Positions 40,065 to 48,280 of a DNA stretch of 64,000 bases are shown here, in pieces. Position numbers and translations under genes: made by a program. The stretch covers positions 248,001-312,000 of the forward strand of contig NZ_QSCM01000001.1 in assembly GCF_003463065.1 (NCBI RefSeq), written 5' to 3'. Under the pieces are notes generated by a model, which was not told the DNA's origin, did no database searches, and saw only the letters and a list, made by a program, of their open reading frames with translations. Source of the stretch: Blautia sp. OF03-15BH (lineage in GTDB: Bacteria; Bacillota; Clostridia; Lachnospirales; Lachnospiraceae). The stretch's first letter is position 1; each line of letters begins with the position of its first letter.

Positions 40065-40835
40065 TTATGCTTCTTTTTCGAAATCCACCTCAATCTCACC
40101 CATTCCACATTTCAGAGTGAATTTTTTGTCGGAACCGTTACTGATCTCCTGGCCGCTGCCAAGGCCTGAAAAATCGCGATCCCCAAGACTGATGTTACCC
40201 ATTCCGCATTCCAGGCTGTAATCGTAATCTTTTTCGGAGCCGACAAGATTCAGATACATGTAACCGATGCCGCATTTCAGATTTCCAAATTTTTTAATTT
40301 CCCCGGAGAAATCAAACTCGCCGACGCCGCATTCCCCGTCCAGCTCTTCCACCTGAAGACCGTTCACTGTGAGCGTTCCGACGCCGACCTGGGCTTTCAG
40401 CTTCCTGATGTCCGTTCCTTTCGGCACCTCCAGCACAATGGCCACATCCTTGCTTCTGTCAAAGCTGGAAATATTGATGCCAAAGAAATACTGAGCCTTT
40501 TTCGAATTGACTTTCAAGGTCGTTCCATTCTGCTCGCAGAAGAATTTGCCGGTTCCGACGGAGCGGAGCACGAAATCCTTACCGGATCCATAGCAGACCG
40601 TGAGCTCGCCCACGCCCATATTGAGATCCAGATTTTCTATGTTCTGAAAATGCTGTTCCTCTCCTTCGGTCACCTTTATCTGATCGCCGGTGACAAACGA
40701 ATGTTTCTCCGAATCATAGCTCACAGAAAGGTCGCCGACTCTTCCTCCCATGGTGTAAGCGGTCAGGCAGAGCACAATTCCAAGAAGCAGAAAGCCTCCT
40801 GACAAAATAAGAGAAATCTTCGTAAATCTTTTCAT
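40065..40835 (-). CDS. DUF4097 family protein
   Basis: A 256-residue putative surface protein. After one transmembrane/signal-anchor segment (residues 9-28), the rest is beta-rich with repeats of the type VGxGELTV/GMGEIEVDFE, which are strands of a right-handed beta solenoid typical of DUF4097 adhesin-like domains. No cysteines for sorting or LPXTG motif is seen. It overlaps DUF1700 by four bases (ATGA) and forms an operon with PadR and DUF1700, the standard neighbourhood in Firmicutes, thought to respond to envelope stress. Confidence 0.82.
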   Translation of the reverse strand: MKRFTKISLILSGGFLLLGIVLCLTAYTMGGRVGDLSVSYDSEKHSFVTGDQIKVTEGEEQHFQNIENLDLNMGVGELTVCYGSGKDFVLRSVGTGKFFCEQNGTTLKVNSKKAQYFFGINISSFDRSKDVAIVLEVPKGTDIRKLKAQVGVGTLTVNGLQVEELDGECGVGEFDFSGEIKKFGNLKCGIGYMYLNLVGSEKDYDYSLECGMGNISLGDRDFSGLGSGQEISNGSDKKFTLKCGMGEIEVDFEKEA

Positions 40836-41515
40836 GCCCTTGCTCCTCCTCTTCTATGAAAAATCTTTCTGCAAAGCCATTTGATCCCCCGCCAGCAGGC
40901 CGGAACGCCTCTTCCGATCACCCACATGAGGAGAAGCAACAGCAAAATTCCTACTGCCAGGCAGATAAAGCCGCTGCCGCAGAACATCAGAGCCACGCCG
41001 GGTGCCAGAGCAAGCCTCGCAACACCCACAACCAGAAATACGATTCCTGCAAAAAAGCCCGCCGCCATCACCATAGCCACAGACACAGCCAGAAGTGCCA
41101 CACAGACCAGGGCCGACAGGGCCAGGGCAAACACCGTAACCAGCACCGGAATGCCAATCGGGATTCCGATAAACAGCACCAGACAGACGATTCCGAAGGT
41201 CCGCCAGCCGCTGGATTTTTTCGGCTGCTTCTCATAGCTTCCGTAATTTTCCGGAACCGGGCGACTGGAGGTGTTTTTATCGTAAGGGCTGCCGGCATTC
41301 TCGTAGCTGTCCGTTCCAAGACCGGTCTTCAGGCCGTTTTTGATCTGCTCGGCGACCTTCTCCGGGCTTTCCAGCTCCCGGATTACCTCCGCTTCCCGGC
41401 CTTCGCCCGCATCGTCAAAATATCCCCTGTAAAACTCCAGAGCCGCCTCCCTCTCCTCTGCCGGAATGTCCTGCAAAAGAGCGGCGAGCTTCTCCAGAAA
41501 CTCCTGTTTTGTCAT
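40832..41515 (-). CDS. DUF1700 family membrane protein
   Basis: A 227-residue protein. The N-terminal 65 residues form the HAAS-type helical domain (MTKQEFLEKLAALLQDIPAEEREAALEFYRGYFDDAG), known to face PadR regulators. About four hydrophobic segments between residues 105 and 200 are membrane spans, with a basic tail. The start at 41515 has GGGAGG and overlaps the PadR stop codon by four bases (ATGA). The function is unknown; it probably transmits an envelope signal to PadR. Confidence 0.83.
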   Translation of the reverse strand: MTKQEFLEKLAALLQDIPAEEREAALEFYRGYFDDAGEGREAEVIRELESPEKVAEQIKNGLKTGLGTDSYENAGSPYDKNTSSRPVPENYGSYEKQPKKSSGWRTFGIVCLVLFIGIPIGIPVLVTVFALALSALVCVALLAVSVAMVMAAGFFAGIVFLVVGVARLALAPGVALMFCGSGFICLAVGILLLLLLMWVIGRGVPACWRGIKWLCRKIFHRRGGARA

Positions 41516-41835
41516 GGTTTTTTCCTCCCTGTAAAGATACTGGTAATTCTCTCGGAATATTCTTTCCACTCGGTAATATAAAGATTGAGCTGGCGGCGGC
41601 CGCTCTCCGTGATCTTATAATACCGGCGGTTCCTTCCTCCGTATTCCATGTCATAGACTTCCAGGCAGCCGTCCTTTAAAAGCCGCCGCAGGACCGGATA
41701 AAGGGTAGACTCGGAAACGTCCAGGACTGCCCGGACTTCCTGGGTGATCTTGTACCCGTAGGTTCCTTCCTTCTCCTCCGACACCACAGCCAGGACAATG
41801 GCATCCAGAAGTGCTGCACCTGTGTTAAATACCAT
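41512..41835 (-). CDS. PadR family transcriptional regulator
   Basis: A 107-residue winged-helix repressor with the PadR signature GYKITQEVRAVLDVSESTLYPVLRRLLKDGCL (residues 26-57, seen here in parts) followed by an aromatic loop (DMEYGGRNRRYYKIT) and a C-terminal dimerisation helix. It heads the operon with DUF1700 and DUF4097 and presumably represses it. An AT-rich palindrome in the spacer of its own promoter is a likely operator. Confidence 0.88.
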   Translation of the reverse strand: MVFNTGAALLDAIVLAVVSEEKEGTYGYKITQEVRAVLDVSESTLYPVLRRLLKDGCLEVYDMEYGGRNRRYYKITESGRRQLNLYITEWKEYSERITSIFTGRKKP

Positions 41836-41873
41836 TTGATCAACTCCTGTGTGATTACTATTTCATGAGCAAT

Positions 41874-41902
41874 ACTATATATTATATAATATTGTTTGTC
41901 AA
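41874..41902 (-). promoter_or_regulatory. padR operon promoter with operator-like palindrome
   Basis: TTGACA (41897-41902) and TATAGT (41874-41879) on the minus strand with a 17-base spacer. The spacer contains the perfect palindrome TATTATATAATA (41881-41892), a good candidate for the PadR operator. Confidence 0.75.
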
Positions 41903-41919
41903 GTATGTTTGAAATAAAA

Positions 41920-41950
41920 AAATACACAGAGCATATAACCCTGTGTATCT
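41920..41950 (-). terminator. Terminator of the hem operon
   Basis: On the minus strand ATACACAG and CTGTGTAT pair around an 11-base loop and are followed by T7. It lies about 270 bases after the hemL stop codon, beyond the composite repeat, so the repeat would be transcribed in the 3' untranslated region. Confidence 0.8.
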
Positions 41951-41973
41951 TTTGTTATTTCTATTATTTTGAT

Positions 41974-42003
41974 ATGAGTGTCAAAAGGTCTTTTGACACT
42001 CAT
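41974..42003. repeat. Perfect 14-base palindrome flanking the composite repeat
   Basis: ATGAGTGTCAAAAG is followed by GT and its exact complement, giving a long symmetric hairpin. It lies one base outside the TGATACC end of composite repeat copy 2 and takes the position of the second core hairpin of copy 1. Confidence 0.7.
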
Positions 42004-42004
42004 T

Positions 42005-42216
42005 TGATACCCGGATTGCTACGCAGCTTCCGCAATCCTCCAAATATTCGAAATCCGCTGATTTACTGCGTAAATCGCTACTGTCTACGCTCCGCTTCGG
42101 TCGGTGCAAAACGAACATCCACTGGATGTTCTGCACCTCATATTTGGCGTGTCCCAAGTTCAAAAGCCTTATCGTGCAAGCACGAACAGTTTTTTGACCT
42201 TTTGACACTGGTATCA
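42005..42216 (-). repeat. Composite hairpin repeat, copy 2
   Basis: Read on the minus strand it opens with TGATACC (42216-42210) directly after the hemL stop codon and closes with GGTATCA. It holds the core hairpin with GTTCGTGCTTGCACGATAA (42187-42169) inside the outer stem GTGTC/GACAC, the pair CCAAATAT/ATATTTGG, an extra hairpin GGTGCA/TGCACC with ACATCC/GGATGT inside, the conserved GATTTAC GCA GTAAATC, and GGATTGC/GCAATCC. The order of parts matches copy 1 at 15.2 kb. Confidence 0.8.
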
Positions 42217-43497
42217 TTATTTTCTCATCATATATGCATGAAACATATCCAGCACACCCGACAATTCTTCTTTCGTCTGAATCGCAGACAGGAAGATTGC
42301 CTCGAACTGGGACGGTGCGAAGTGACAGCCGTTTTCCAGCATGTACTTGAAGTACTCCGCGAAGGCTTTCGTATCAGAAGTCTTTGCTGTTGCATAGTTG
42401 ACTACCGGAGTCTCTGTAAAGAAGAGGGAACCGATGGAACCCACATGGTTGATCTGGTAGTTCTTGCCGCACTCTTCCAGAATATTCTTCATCTCACCGA
42501 AGAACCAGTCACTCTTGGCGTTGAGCCCAGTGTAAACCTCCGGATGGTCTTTGAGGTAATTAAGTTGGGCAAGGCCTGCGGACATGGCTACCGGGTTTCC
42601 GCTTAAGGTTCCTGCCTGGTAAACCGGACCTGCCGGTGAGATCAGGCTCATGATCTCTCGTTTTCCGCCGTATGCACCCACGGGCATGCCTGCACCGATG
42701 ATTTTTCCAAAGGTGGTCATATCCGGCTGGATTCCGTAAAAGCCCTGGGCTCCGTCCAGCTGGAGACGAAAACCGGTGATGACCTCATCAAAGATCAGCA
42801 CCGCACCGTACTTCGTGCAAAGGTCTCTTAAGCCCTGAAGGAACTCTCTTTTCGGCTCCACCACACCCATATTGGCAGCCACGGGCTCCACGATGACAGC
42901 GGCGATCTCCTCGGGGAAGGTCTCGAAAAGGGTCTTTACGCTGTCCGCATCGTTATAAACGGCAGACAACGTATCCTTCGTGCAGCCTCCCGGCACGCCT
43001 GCGCTGTCCGGAATACCGGCCGTCATGACGCCGGAACCGGCCTGCACCAGCATGGCGTCAGAGTGGCCATGGTAGCAGCCCATGAATTTCACAATCTTGT
43101 TTCTTCCGGTGTAGCCTCTGGCCGCCCGGACTGCGCTCATGACAGCCTCGGTTCCGGAGTTTACCATGCGGACCATATCGATGGATGGCACGATGCCGGT
43201 GATGAGCTCTGCCATCTCCACCTCTTTTTCCGTGGCGGCGCCGTAGCTTAAGCCTTTCTCGCAGGCCTTGATCACGGCTTCCCGGATCAGAGGATTGTTG
43301 TGGCCCAGGATCATCGGTCCCCAGGAATTGATAAAGTCAAGATATTTGTTTCCGTCCACATCGTACATATAAGCGCCGTCGGCGTGGTCGATGAAACGGG
43401 GGCAGCCGCCGATGGAGCCAAAAGCCCGGACCGGACTGTTGACGCCGCCGGGAATGAGCTTCACCGCTTTTTCAAAAAGTTCTTCTGATCTTGTCAT
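42217..43497 (-). CDS. hemL: Glutamate-1-semialdehyde 2,1-aminomutase
   Basis: A 426-residue PLP enzyme that converts glutamate-1-semialdehyde to 5-aminolevulinate, the committed tetrapyrrole precursor. The PLP lysine is in TTFGKIIGAGMPVGAYGGKR; the substrate-entrance motif GSGVMTAG and the N-terminal PGGVNSPVRAF are intact. Its start codon overlaps the hemB stop codon by one base (TAATG), so translation is coupled. It is the last gene of the hemA-hemCD-hemB-hemL operon. Confidence 0.95.
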   Translation of the reverse strand: MTRSEELFEKAVKLIPGGVNSPVRAFGSIGGCPRFIDHADGAYMYDVDGNKYLDFINSWGPMILGHNNPLIREAVIKACEKGLSYGAATEKEVEMAELITGIVPSIDMVRMVNSGTEAVMSAVRAARGYTGRNKIVKFMGCYHGHSDAMLVQAGSGVMTAGIPDSAGVPGGCTKDTLSAVYNDADSVKTLFETFPEEIAAVIVEPVAANMGVVEPKREFLQGLRDLCTKYGAVLIFDEVITGFRLQLDGAQGFYGIQPDMTTFGKIIGAGMPVGAYGGKREIMSLISPAGPVYQAGTLSGNPVAMSAGLAQLNYLKDHPEVYTGLNAKSDWFFGEMKNILEECGKNYQINHVGSIGSLFFTETPVVNYATAKTSDTKAFAEYFKYMLENGCHFAPSQFEAIFLSAIQTKEELSGVLDMFHAYMMRK

Positions 43498-44480
43498 TAT
43501 CCAATTCTCCCTTCATCCATGAGACGTGCGATCTCCGGTGCAAAATAGGTCAGATAAATATCTGCTCCGGAACGGTAAACACCGACTGCCATTTCAGAAA
43601 TGATCCGGTCTTCCTCTATATAGCCAAGGGAAACACCTGCCTTTACCATGGCATACTCACCGCTGACGCTGTAAGCTGCTACCGGGACATTGACGGCATC
43701 CCGTACCCGGGTAATCATATCCTGGTAAGCCATGGCCGGTTTTACCATGATGATATCAGCGCCCTCTTCCACATCCATCAGGGCTTCCTTAATGCCCTCA
43801 CGGCTGTTGTGGAAATCCATCTGGTAGCTCTTCCGGTCGCCGAAGGACGGAGCAGAACCGGCCGCATCACGGAAGGGACCGTAGAAACCGGACGCATATT
43901 TTACCGCATAGGACATGATCGGCGCGGTGTAGTGGCCGTTGGCATCCAGCATCTCACGGATGGCACGGACACGACCGTCCATCATATCAGAAGGAGCTAC
44001 CATATCGGCTCCGGCTTCTACATGGGAAAGGGCTGTTTTTGCCAGAAGCTCCAGTGTCCGGTCATTGTCCACGTCGTGGCCGCAAAGCACACCGCAGTGA
44101 CCGTGGGAGGTGTATTCACACATGCACACATCGGTGATGAGATACATCTCCGGGAAATCTTTTTTTGCCTGACGAAGGGCTTTCTGGACGATACCTTCCG
44201 GATCGTAGGCTCCGCTTCCCACCTCATCCTTGTGATCGGGAATCCCGAAAAACATCACATTTTTTACACCTGCGTCCTGAAGTCTGGAAAGGATCTCTCC
44301 CTGAGTGTCCACACTGTAGCGAAACTGACCGGGCATCGTAGGGATCTCCTCGATAATTCCGCTTCCTTCTTTTACAAACATCGGATAGATCAGAGATGCC
44401 TTATCCATTCTGGTCTCCCGGACCATTTTTCTTAAAACCTCACTGCCCCGCAGTCTTCTGGGGCGCTTCAACATTTCCAT
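43497..44480 (-). CDS. hemB: Delta-aminolevulinic acid dehydratase (porphobilinogen synthase)
   Basis: A 327-residue enzyme that condenses two 5-aminolevulinate molecules into porphobilinogen. The two Schiff-base lysines are in SYAVKYASGFYGPFR and in MVKPAMAYQDM. The metal-site segment VCMCEYTSHGHCG keeps three cysteines, which indicates a zinc-type enzyme. The start at 44480 was chosen because AAGGAGG is at normal spacing; the longer frame overlaps the upstream coding region. Confidence 0.95.
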   Translation of the reverse strand: MEMLKRPRRLRGSEVLRKMVRETRMDKASLIYPMFVKEGSGIIEEIPTMPGQFRYSVDTQGEILSRLQDAGVKNVMFFGIPDHKDEVGSGAYDPEGIVQKALRQAKKDFPEMYLITDVCMCEYTSHGHCGVLCGHDVDNDRTLELLAKTALSHVEAGADMVAPSDMMDGRVRAIREMLDANGHYTAPIMSYAVKYASGFYGPFRDAAGSAPSFGDRKSYQMDFHNSREGIKEALMDVEEGADIIMVKPAMAYQDMITRVRDAVNVPVAAYSVSGEYAMVKAGVSLGYIEEDRIISEMAVGVYRSGADIYLTYFAPEIARLMDEGRIG

Positions 44481-44496
44481 TTTTGCTTCCTCCTTC

Positions 44497-46902
44497 TTAT
44501 CTCTCACGGCAGAGCTTTTCCACACAGGCTACCACACTGTCCATAGTTGCCTTCTCTGCCATATAAGTCTCCATGCCAAGGGCATCGGCTGCCGCTTTTG
44601 TCTGACGGCCGATGCAGACGGCTTTCACCTTTGAAAAATCGATTCCTTTTACTGCCTGTTCAAAGCCACGCACAGTGGATGCGCTGGTAAATACCGCATA
44701 GTCTACGGTCCCGGCATCAAATTCCGCTTTTTCATCCACAGCTCCCGGTGTCTCATACAGCGTGTCATAGGTGGGAATATCATCCACAACAACACCTTTT
44801 TTCTGCAGTTCTTCGATCAGCTCCCTGCCTCCGAGAGCTGCCCGCGGGATCAGGAGCTTCTCTGTACCGGAAAGCTTTTCCGCCAGTGCTTTTCCGAGCG
44901 CTTCGCCATCAAAGATCTCCGGTATCAGCTCCGGATAAAGACCGTGGCTTTCCAGAACCTTCGCCGTTCCGGAACCAAGAGCCGCGATCTGAAGGTCAGC
45001 CAGAGCACGGATATCTTTCTTCTCCGCCCTCAGCTCATCAAAGAAAATACGGACTCCCGAAGGACTGGTAAATACCAGCCACTGGTAGGTATCCAGTTCT
45101 TTGATGGCCTTTTGAAGAAGCGCATTATCCGGGATCGGCACCGTACAGATAGCCGGAAGCTCCAGAACCTCTGCGCCTTTTTCCCTGAGTTTCCGGCTCA
45201 TGGCTGAGACAAGCTCTCTCGGACGGGTGACCAGGATCTTTTTACCTGCCAGCGGAAGCTCCTCATACCAGGCGAATTCCTGTGCAAGATCGCAGACTTT
45301 GCCCACAACGATGATAGCCGGCGTTTCTACCCCCTGACGCTCCACCTCTTCTTCCAGCGTAGAGACCGTAGCAACGATCCGTTTCTGACCTGCCAGTGTT
45401 CCTTTCTGAAGAATGGCCGCAGGCATAAACGGATCACAGCCATTTTCCAGAAGTCCCTTCATGATATCCGGCAGTGCTTTCACTCCCATAAGAAAGACCA
45501 GCGTTCCCTTTGTCCGCACCAGCGCCTCAAAATCGATGTCATATTTTTCATCCTTTTTCTTATGACCGGTGATGATATGTACCGAAGAGCAGAAATCCCG
45601 GTGCGTCACAGGGATCCCGTTATAGGCAGGAACCGCAATGGCACTCGTCACACCAGGCACTACTTCACAGGGGATCTTTTCCAGCTTTAAAAGCTCCATT
45701 TCTTCGCCACCCCGGCCAAAAAGGAAGGGATCTCCGCCTTTTAAGCGGACCACACGTTTGCCTTTTTTCGCCTCTTCCACCAGGATCCGGTTAATGGTTT
45801 CCTGCGGCGCCAGATGATTGCTGGAACGCTTGCCTACATTGATAAGCTCTGCGTCCTTCGGGATCATGGTCAGAACTCCGGAGCCTACCAGTGCATCATA
45901 GACCACTACCTCTGCCCTGGAAAGCACTTCCTTGCCTTTCAGGGTAAAAAGCCCCGGATCACCGGGACCTGCTCCGACCAGCCAGACTTTTCCGACAGGC
46001 ACCTGCTCTTGTTCTTTCCGGTAATCCTGACGAAGCTTGATGGCAAGATCTCTTCCAAGCGCTTCCGCCCGCTCCGGATTTCCTTTTACCGTTCCTTTTT
46101 TATAACCGCCGGTTTCCTCATCATAGTAAAGTCCCATAAGGAACAGTTTGCCATTCTGCACCCTTGCATGGGCCGCTACCGGTGAAGAACAGCCGCCGTT
46201 TAATGTCCGGACAAAAGCTCGTTCGCAAAGTGCTTCGTAACGGGAGGTCCGGTCATCGTAGCCACTCAGATAGCCATAGCCTTCCTCCTGTCGGCCCTGA
46301 ACAGCCAGAATTCCCTGTCCTGCCGCCGGGATCACCTCTTCCGGCTCAAAATAACGGGAGATCCGGTTCTCCAGGCCAAGTCTTTTCAGTCCTGCTGCTG
46401 CCAGCACCAGTGCTCCATATTCTCCGCTGTCCAGCTTCTGCAGTCTGGTCAGTACATTTCCCCGGACAGATCGAAACTCCGCCTTTGGAAACAGTTCTTT
46501 CAGCTGAAGAATCCTTCTTAAACTGGAACAGCCGATCGGTTTTGAAAAATCCGGTTCCCGGACTCCTTCCGGCAGCACCAGTACATCCCTCGGATCCTCT
46601 CTTCTTGAGAAAGCCACCAGTGGAAGTGCTTCCGGTACTTCCATCGGCATATCTTTCAGGCTGTGAACCGAAAGATCACTCCGTCCCTCGGAAAGTGCCC
46701 GGTCCAGTTCTTTTACAAAAAGTCCTTTTCCGCCCACCTTGTCCAGTGTCCGGTCCAGAATGATATCCCCGGTCGTCTTCATGGTCAGAAGTTCCACCTC
46801 CAGATCCGGATGATGGGACTTGATAAAATCCTGCACCATCTGAGACTGGATCACTGCCAGGCGGCTTTCCCGGCTTCCGATGATAATTTTATTCCCCTTC
46901 AT
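44497..46902 (-). CDS. hemC/cobA/hemD: Trifunctional HemC-CobA-HemD: hydroxymethylbilane synthase, uroporphyrinogen-III methyltransferase and uroporphyrinogen-III synthase
   Basis: An 801-residue triple fusion. Residues 1-300 are HemC, with NKIIIGSRESRLA, the KDMP loop and the dipyrromethane cysteine C238 in TLNGGCSSP. Residues 303-545 are SUMT (CobA), with VGAGPGDPGLFTLKG and the RLKGGDPFLFGRGGEE motif. Residues 552-801 are HemD (ILVTRPRELVSAM). It takes porphobilinogen to uroporphyrinogen III and then methylates it to precorrin-2, all in one chain, which commits flux to cobalamin or siroheme. Its start overlaps the hemA end by 14 bases. No CysG-type dehydrogenase domain is attached. Confidence 0.93.
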   Translation of the reverse strand: MKGNKIIIGSRESRLAVIQSQMVQDFIKSHHPDLEVELLTMKTTGDIILDRTLDKVGGKGLFVKELDRALSEGRSDLSVHSLKDMPMEVPEALPLVAFSRREDPRDVLVLPEGVREPDFSKPIGCSSLRRILQLKELFPKAEFRSVRGNVLTRLQKLDSGEYGALVLAAAGLKRLGLENRISRYFEPEEVIPAAGQGILAVQGRQEEGYGYLSGYDDRTSRYEALCERAFVRTLNGGCSSPVAAHARVQNGKLFLMGLYYDEETGGYKKGTVKGNPERAEALGRDLAIKLRQDYRKEQEQVPVGKVWLVGAGPGDPGLFTLKGKEVLSRAEVVVYDALVGSGVLTMIPKDAELINVGKRSSNHLAPQETINRILVEEAKKGKRVVRLKGGDPFLFGRGGEEMELLKLEKIPCEVVPGVTSAIAVPAYNGIPVTHRDFCSSVHIITGHKKKDEKYDIDFEALVRTKGTLVFLMGVKALPDIMKGLLENGCDPFMPAAILQKGTLAGQKRIVATVSTLEEEVERQGVETPAIIVVGKVCDLAQEFAWYEELPLAGKKILVTRPRELVSAMSRKLREKGAEVLELPAICTVPIPDNALLQKAIKELDTYQWLVFTSPSGVRIFFDELRAEKKDIRALADLQIAALGSGTAKVLESHGLYPELIPEIFDGEALGKALAEKLSGTEKLLIPRAALGGRELIEELQKKGVVVDDIPTYDTLYETPGAVDEKAEFDAGTVDYAVFTSASTVRGFEQAVKGIDFSKVKAVCIGRQTKAAADALGMETYMAEKATMDSVVACVEKLCRER

Positions 46903-48130
46903 ATGTCTTTTCCAACCCTTCTATACATTCTTCAAACGTCTCCGGACAGACCGTATCCCTTAGACCGAACAACATTTTGTTCACCGATTTTTCCGCCGCC
47001 TGTTCCACATTCTTCAAAAGCTCCTCCTGGTGCTCCTTTTCCAGTGGAAGCGTATGAACGATCTTAAGCAGTCTTGCCAGCATATCTTCTGCTGCTTCTT
47101 TTTTCAGCTTCTGGATCCTCGGCACCATATCCCGGCATTCATACCAGCTGTCAAATTCTTTCCGTTGCTCTTCAAGGATGACCTCTGCCTTTTTCAAGTT
47201 CTCGATGACCTGTTCGCTGCGGACGTCCACATGGAAATCATCAATGTCGTAGAGACGGATATGACGGAGTTTTCCCACCTCCGGATCCACGTCACGAGGT
47301 ACCGCAAGATCCACCACAACGAGGTCATGCTCCAGATCCACCGGACGGACATTCTCTTCTTTCAGGGTGAAATTGGGGCTCGCTGTGGCACTGACCACCA
47401 GATCGCAGGCCGGGAAATACCCCATACGCTCGCTGTAGTCGATCCTGCGGCAGCCTAAGGGAATGTCCACAATACCACTCCGGTACTGACGCACGGTAAC
47501 GGTCACATCCGCCCCTTCTGACAACAGCGTGGAGGCCGTCAGTTTTCCCATTGCACCGTTTCCGATGACCATACACTTCCTGCCCTTGACAGAAAATCCC
47601 TGTTCTTTCAGAGTAGCCAGTGCCTGATGGATCACGGAATGGCTGGCTCCTGTAAGGACCACCTCCGTTTTTACCCGCTTTGCCGCTGTCACTGCCATGC
47701 GGAAAAGAACCTCCAGCACATTGTCTGCCGCATAGTTTTCCCTCGCAAGAGCCAGAGCATCCTTTACCTGGGTAATGATCTGATCCTCGCCGAGGATCCG
47801 TGATTCCAGACCTGCTGCCAGACGGAACAAGTGGGCAGCTGCCTCTTTTTCTTCCCGGAAACTGAAATATTCCCGGTATTCCGGCCATATTTCTTCCGGA
47901 AGCTCCCGCACCCGGCAAAGCAGTTCATAAAGATCTCCTTCGTATCCCTCTTCGGTACTCACATAGAGTTCCATCCGGTTGCAGGTGGAGATCAGAACGC
48001 AGCCCCGGATTCCTTTTTCTTCTTTTATAGAAATCAGTGCTTCTGCACTTTTTTTCTTGGTAAATGAAAATACCGTACGGATATCGATCACCGCTTTGGT
48101 ATGATCGATCCCTATCATCTGTATCGCCAT
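46889..48130 (-). CDS. hemA: Glutamyl-tRNA reductase
   Basis: A 413-residue NADPH enzyme that reduces glutamyl-tRNA to glutamate-1-semialdehyde. The catalytic Cys is C50 in ISTCNRMELY (same number as in E. coli); the Rossmann motif VIGNGAMGKL and the C-terminal dimerisation helix are complete. The start at 48130 follows a GAGGA site, rather far away (about 13 bases). It is the first gene of the hem operon, with a promoter and a leader containing two hairpins. No regulator is attached. Confidence 0.94.
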   Translation of the reverse strand: MAIQMIGIDHTKAVIDIRTVFSFTKKKSAEALISIKEEKGIRGCVLISTCNRMELYVSTEEGYEGDLYELLCRVRELPEEIWPEYREYFSFREEKEAAAHLFRLAAGLESRILGEDQIITQVKDALALARENYAADNVLEVLFRMAVTAAKRVKTEVVLTGASHSVIHQALATLKEQGFSVKGRKCMVIGNGAMGKLTASTLLSEGADVTVTVRQYRSGIVDIPLGCRRIDYSERMGYFPACDLVVSATASPNFTLKEENVRPVDLEHDLVVVDLAVPRDVDPEVGKLRHIRLYDIDDFHVDVRSEQVIENLKKAEVILEEQRKEFDSWYECRDMVPRIQKLKKEAAEDMLARLLKIVHTLPLEKEHQEELLKNVEQAAEKSVNKMLFGLRDTVCPETFEECIEGLEKTYEGE

Positions 48131-48163
48131 GAGTCTTTTGATTTCCTCATTTCTTATGGATTT

Positions 48164-48199
48164 CCCGACGGTTTTCCGCCGGTCGGGCAAAATAGCCCG
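48164..48199 (-). promoter_or_regulatory. hemA leader with two mutually exclusive hairpins
   Basis: Hairpin 1 pairs CGGGC (48184-48188) with GCCCG (48195-48199). Hairpin 2 pairs CCCGACGG (48164-48171) with CCGGTCGGG (48179-48187). Both use bases 48184-48187, so only one can form at a time. No T-run follows, so control of translation or RNA stability is more likely than termination. Confidence 0.5.
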
Positions 48200-48211
48200 A
48201 TTTTCGTTCCT

Positions 48212-48240
48212 ATCATACCACAACACTTCCGGAAATTCAA
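48212..48240 (-). promoter_or_regulatory. Promoter of the hem operon
   Basis: TTGAAT (48235-48240) and TATGAT (48212-48217) on the minus strand with a 17-base spacer. Confidence 0.7.
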
Positions 48241-48242
48241 GA

Positions 48243-48267
48243 AAGCCTGTGCATCTGGCACAGGCTC
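48243..48267 (-). terminator. Terminator-like hairpin after tcdA
   Basis: AGCCTGTGC pairs with GCACAGGCT around a 5-base loop. The T-run on the minus strand is short (CTTTCTT), so termination may be incomplete and some read-through into hemA is possible. Confidence 0.6.
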
Positions 48268-48280
48268 TCAAAGTACACGA

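Larger units (their letters stand above)
41836..42216. other. Intergenic region with padR promoter, hemL terminator and composite repeat
   Basis: From the padR start outward there are the padR promoter and operator-like palindrome, the hemL terminator, a 14-base perfect palindrome and composite hairpin repeat copy 2 (all listed separately). No gene is seen. Confidence 0.6.
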
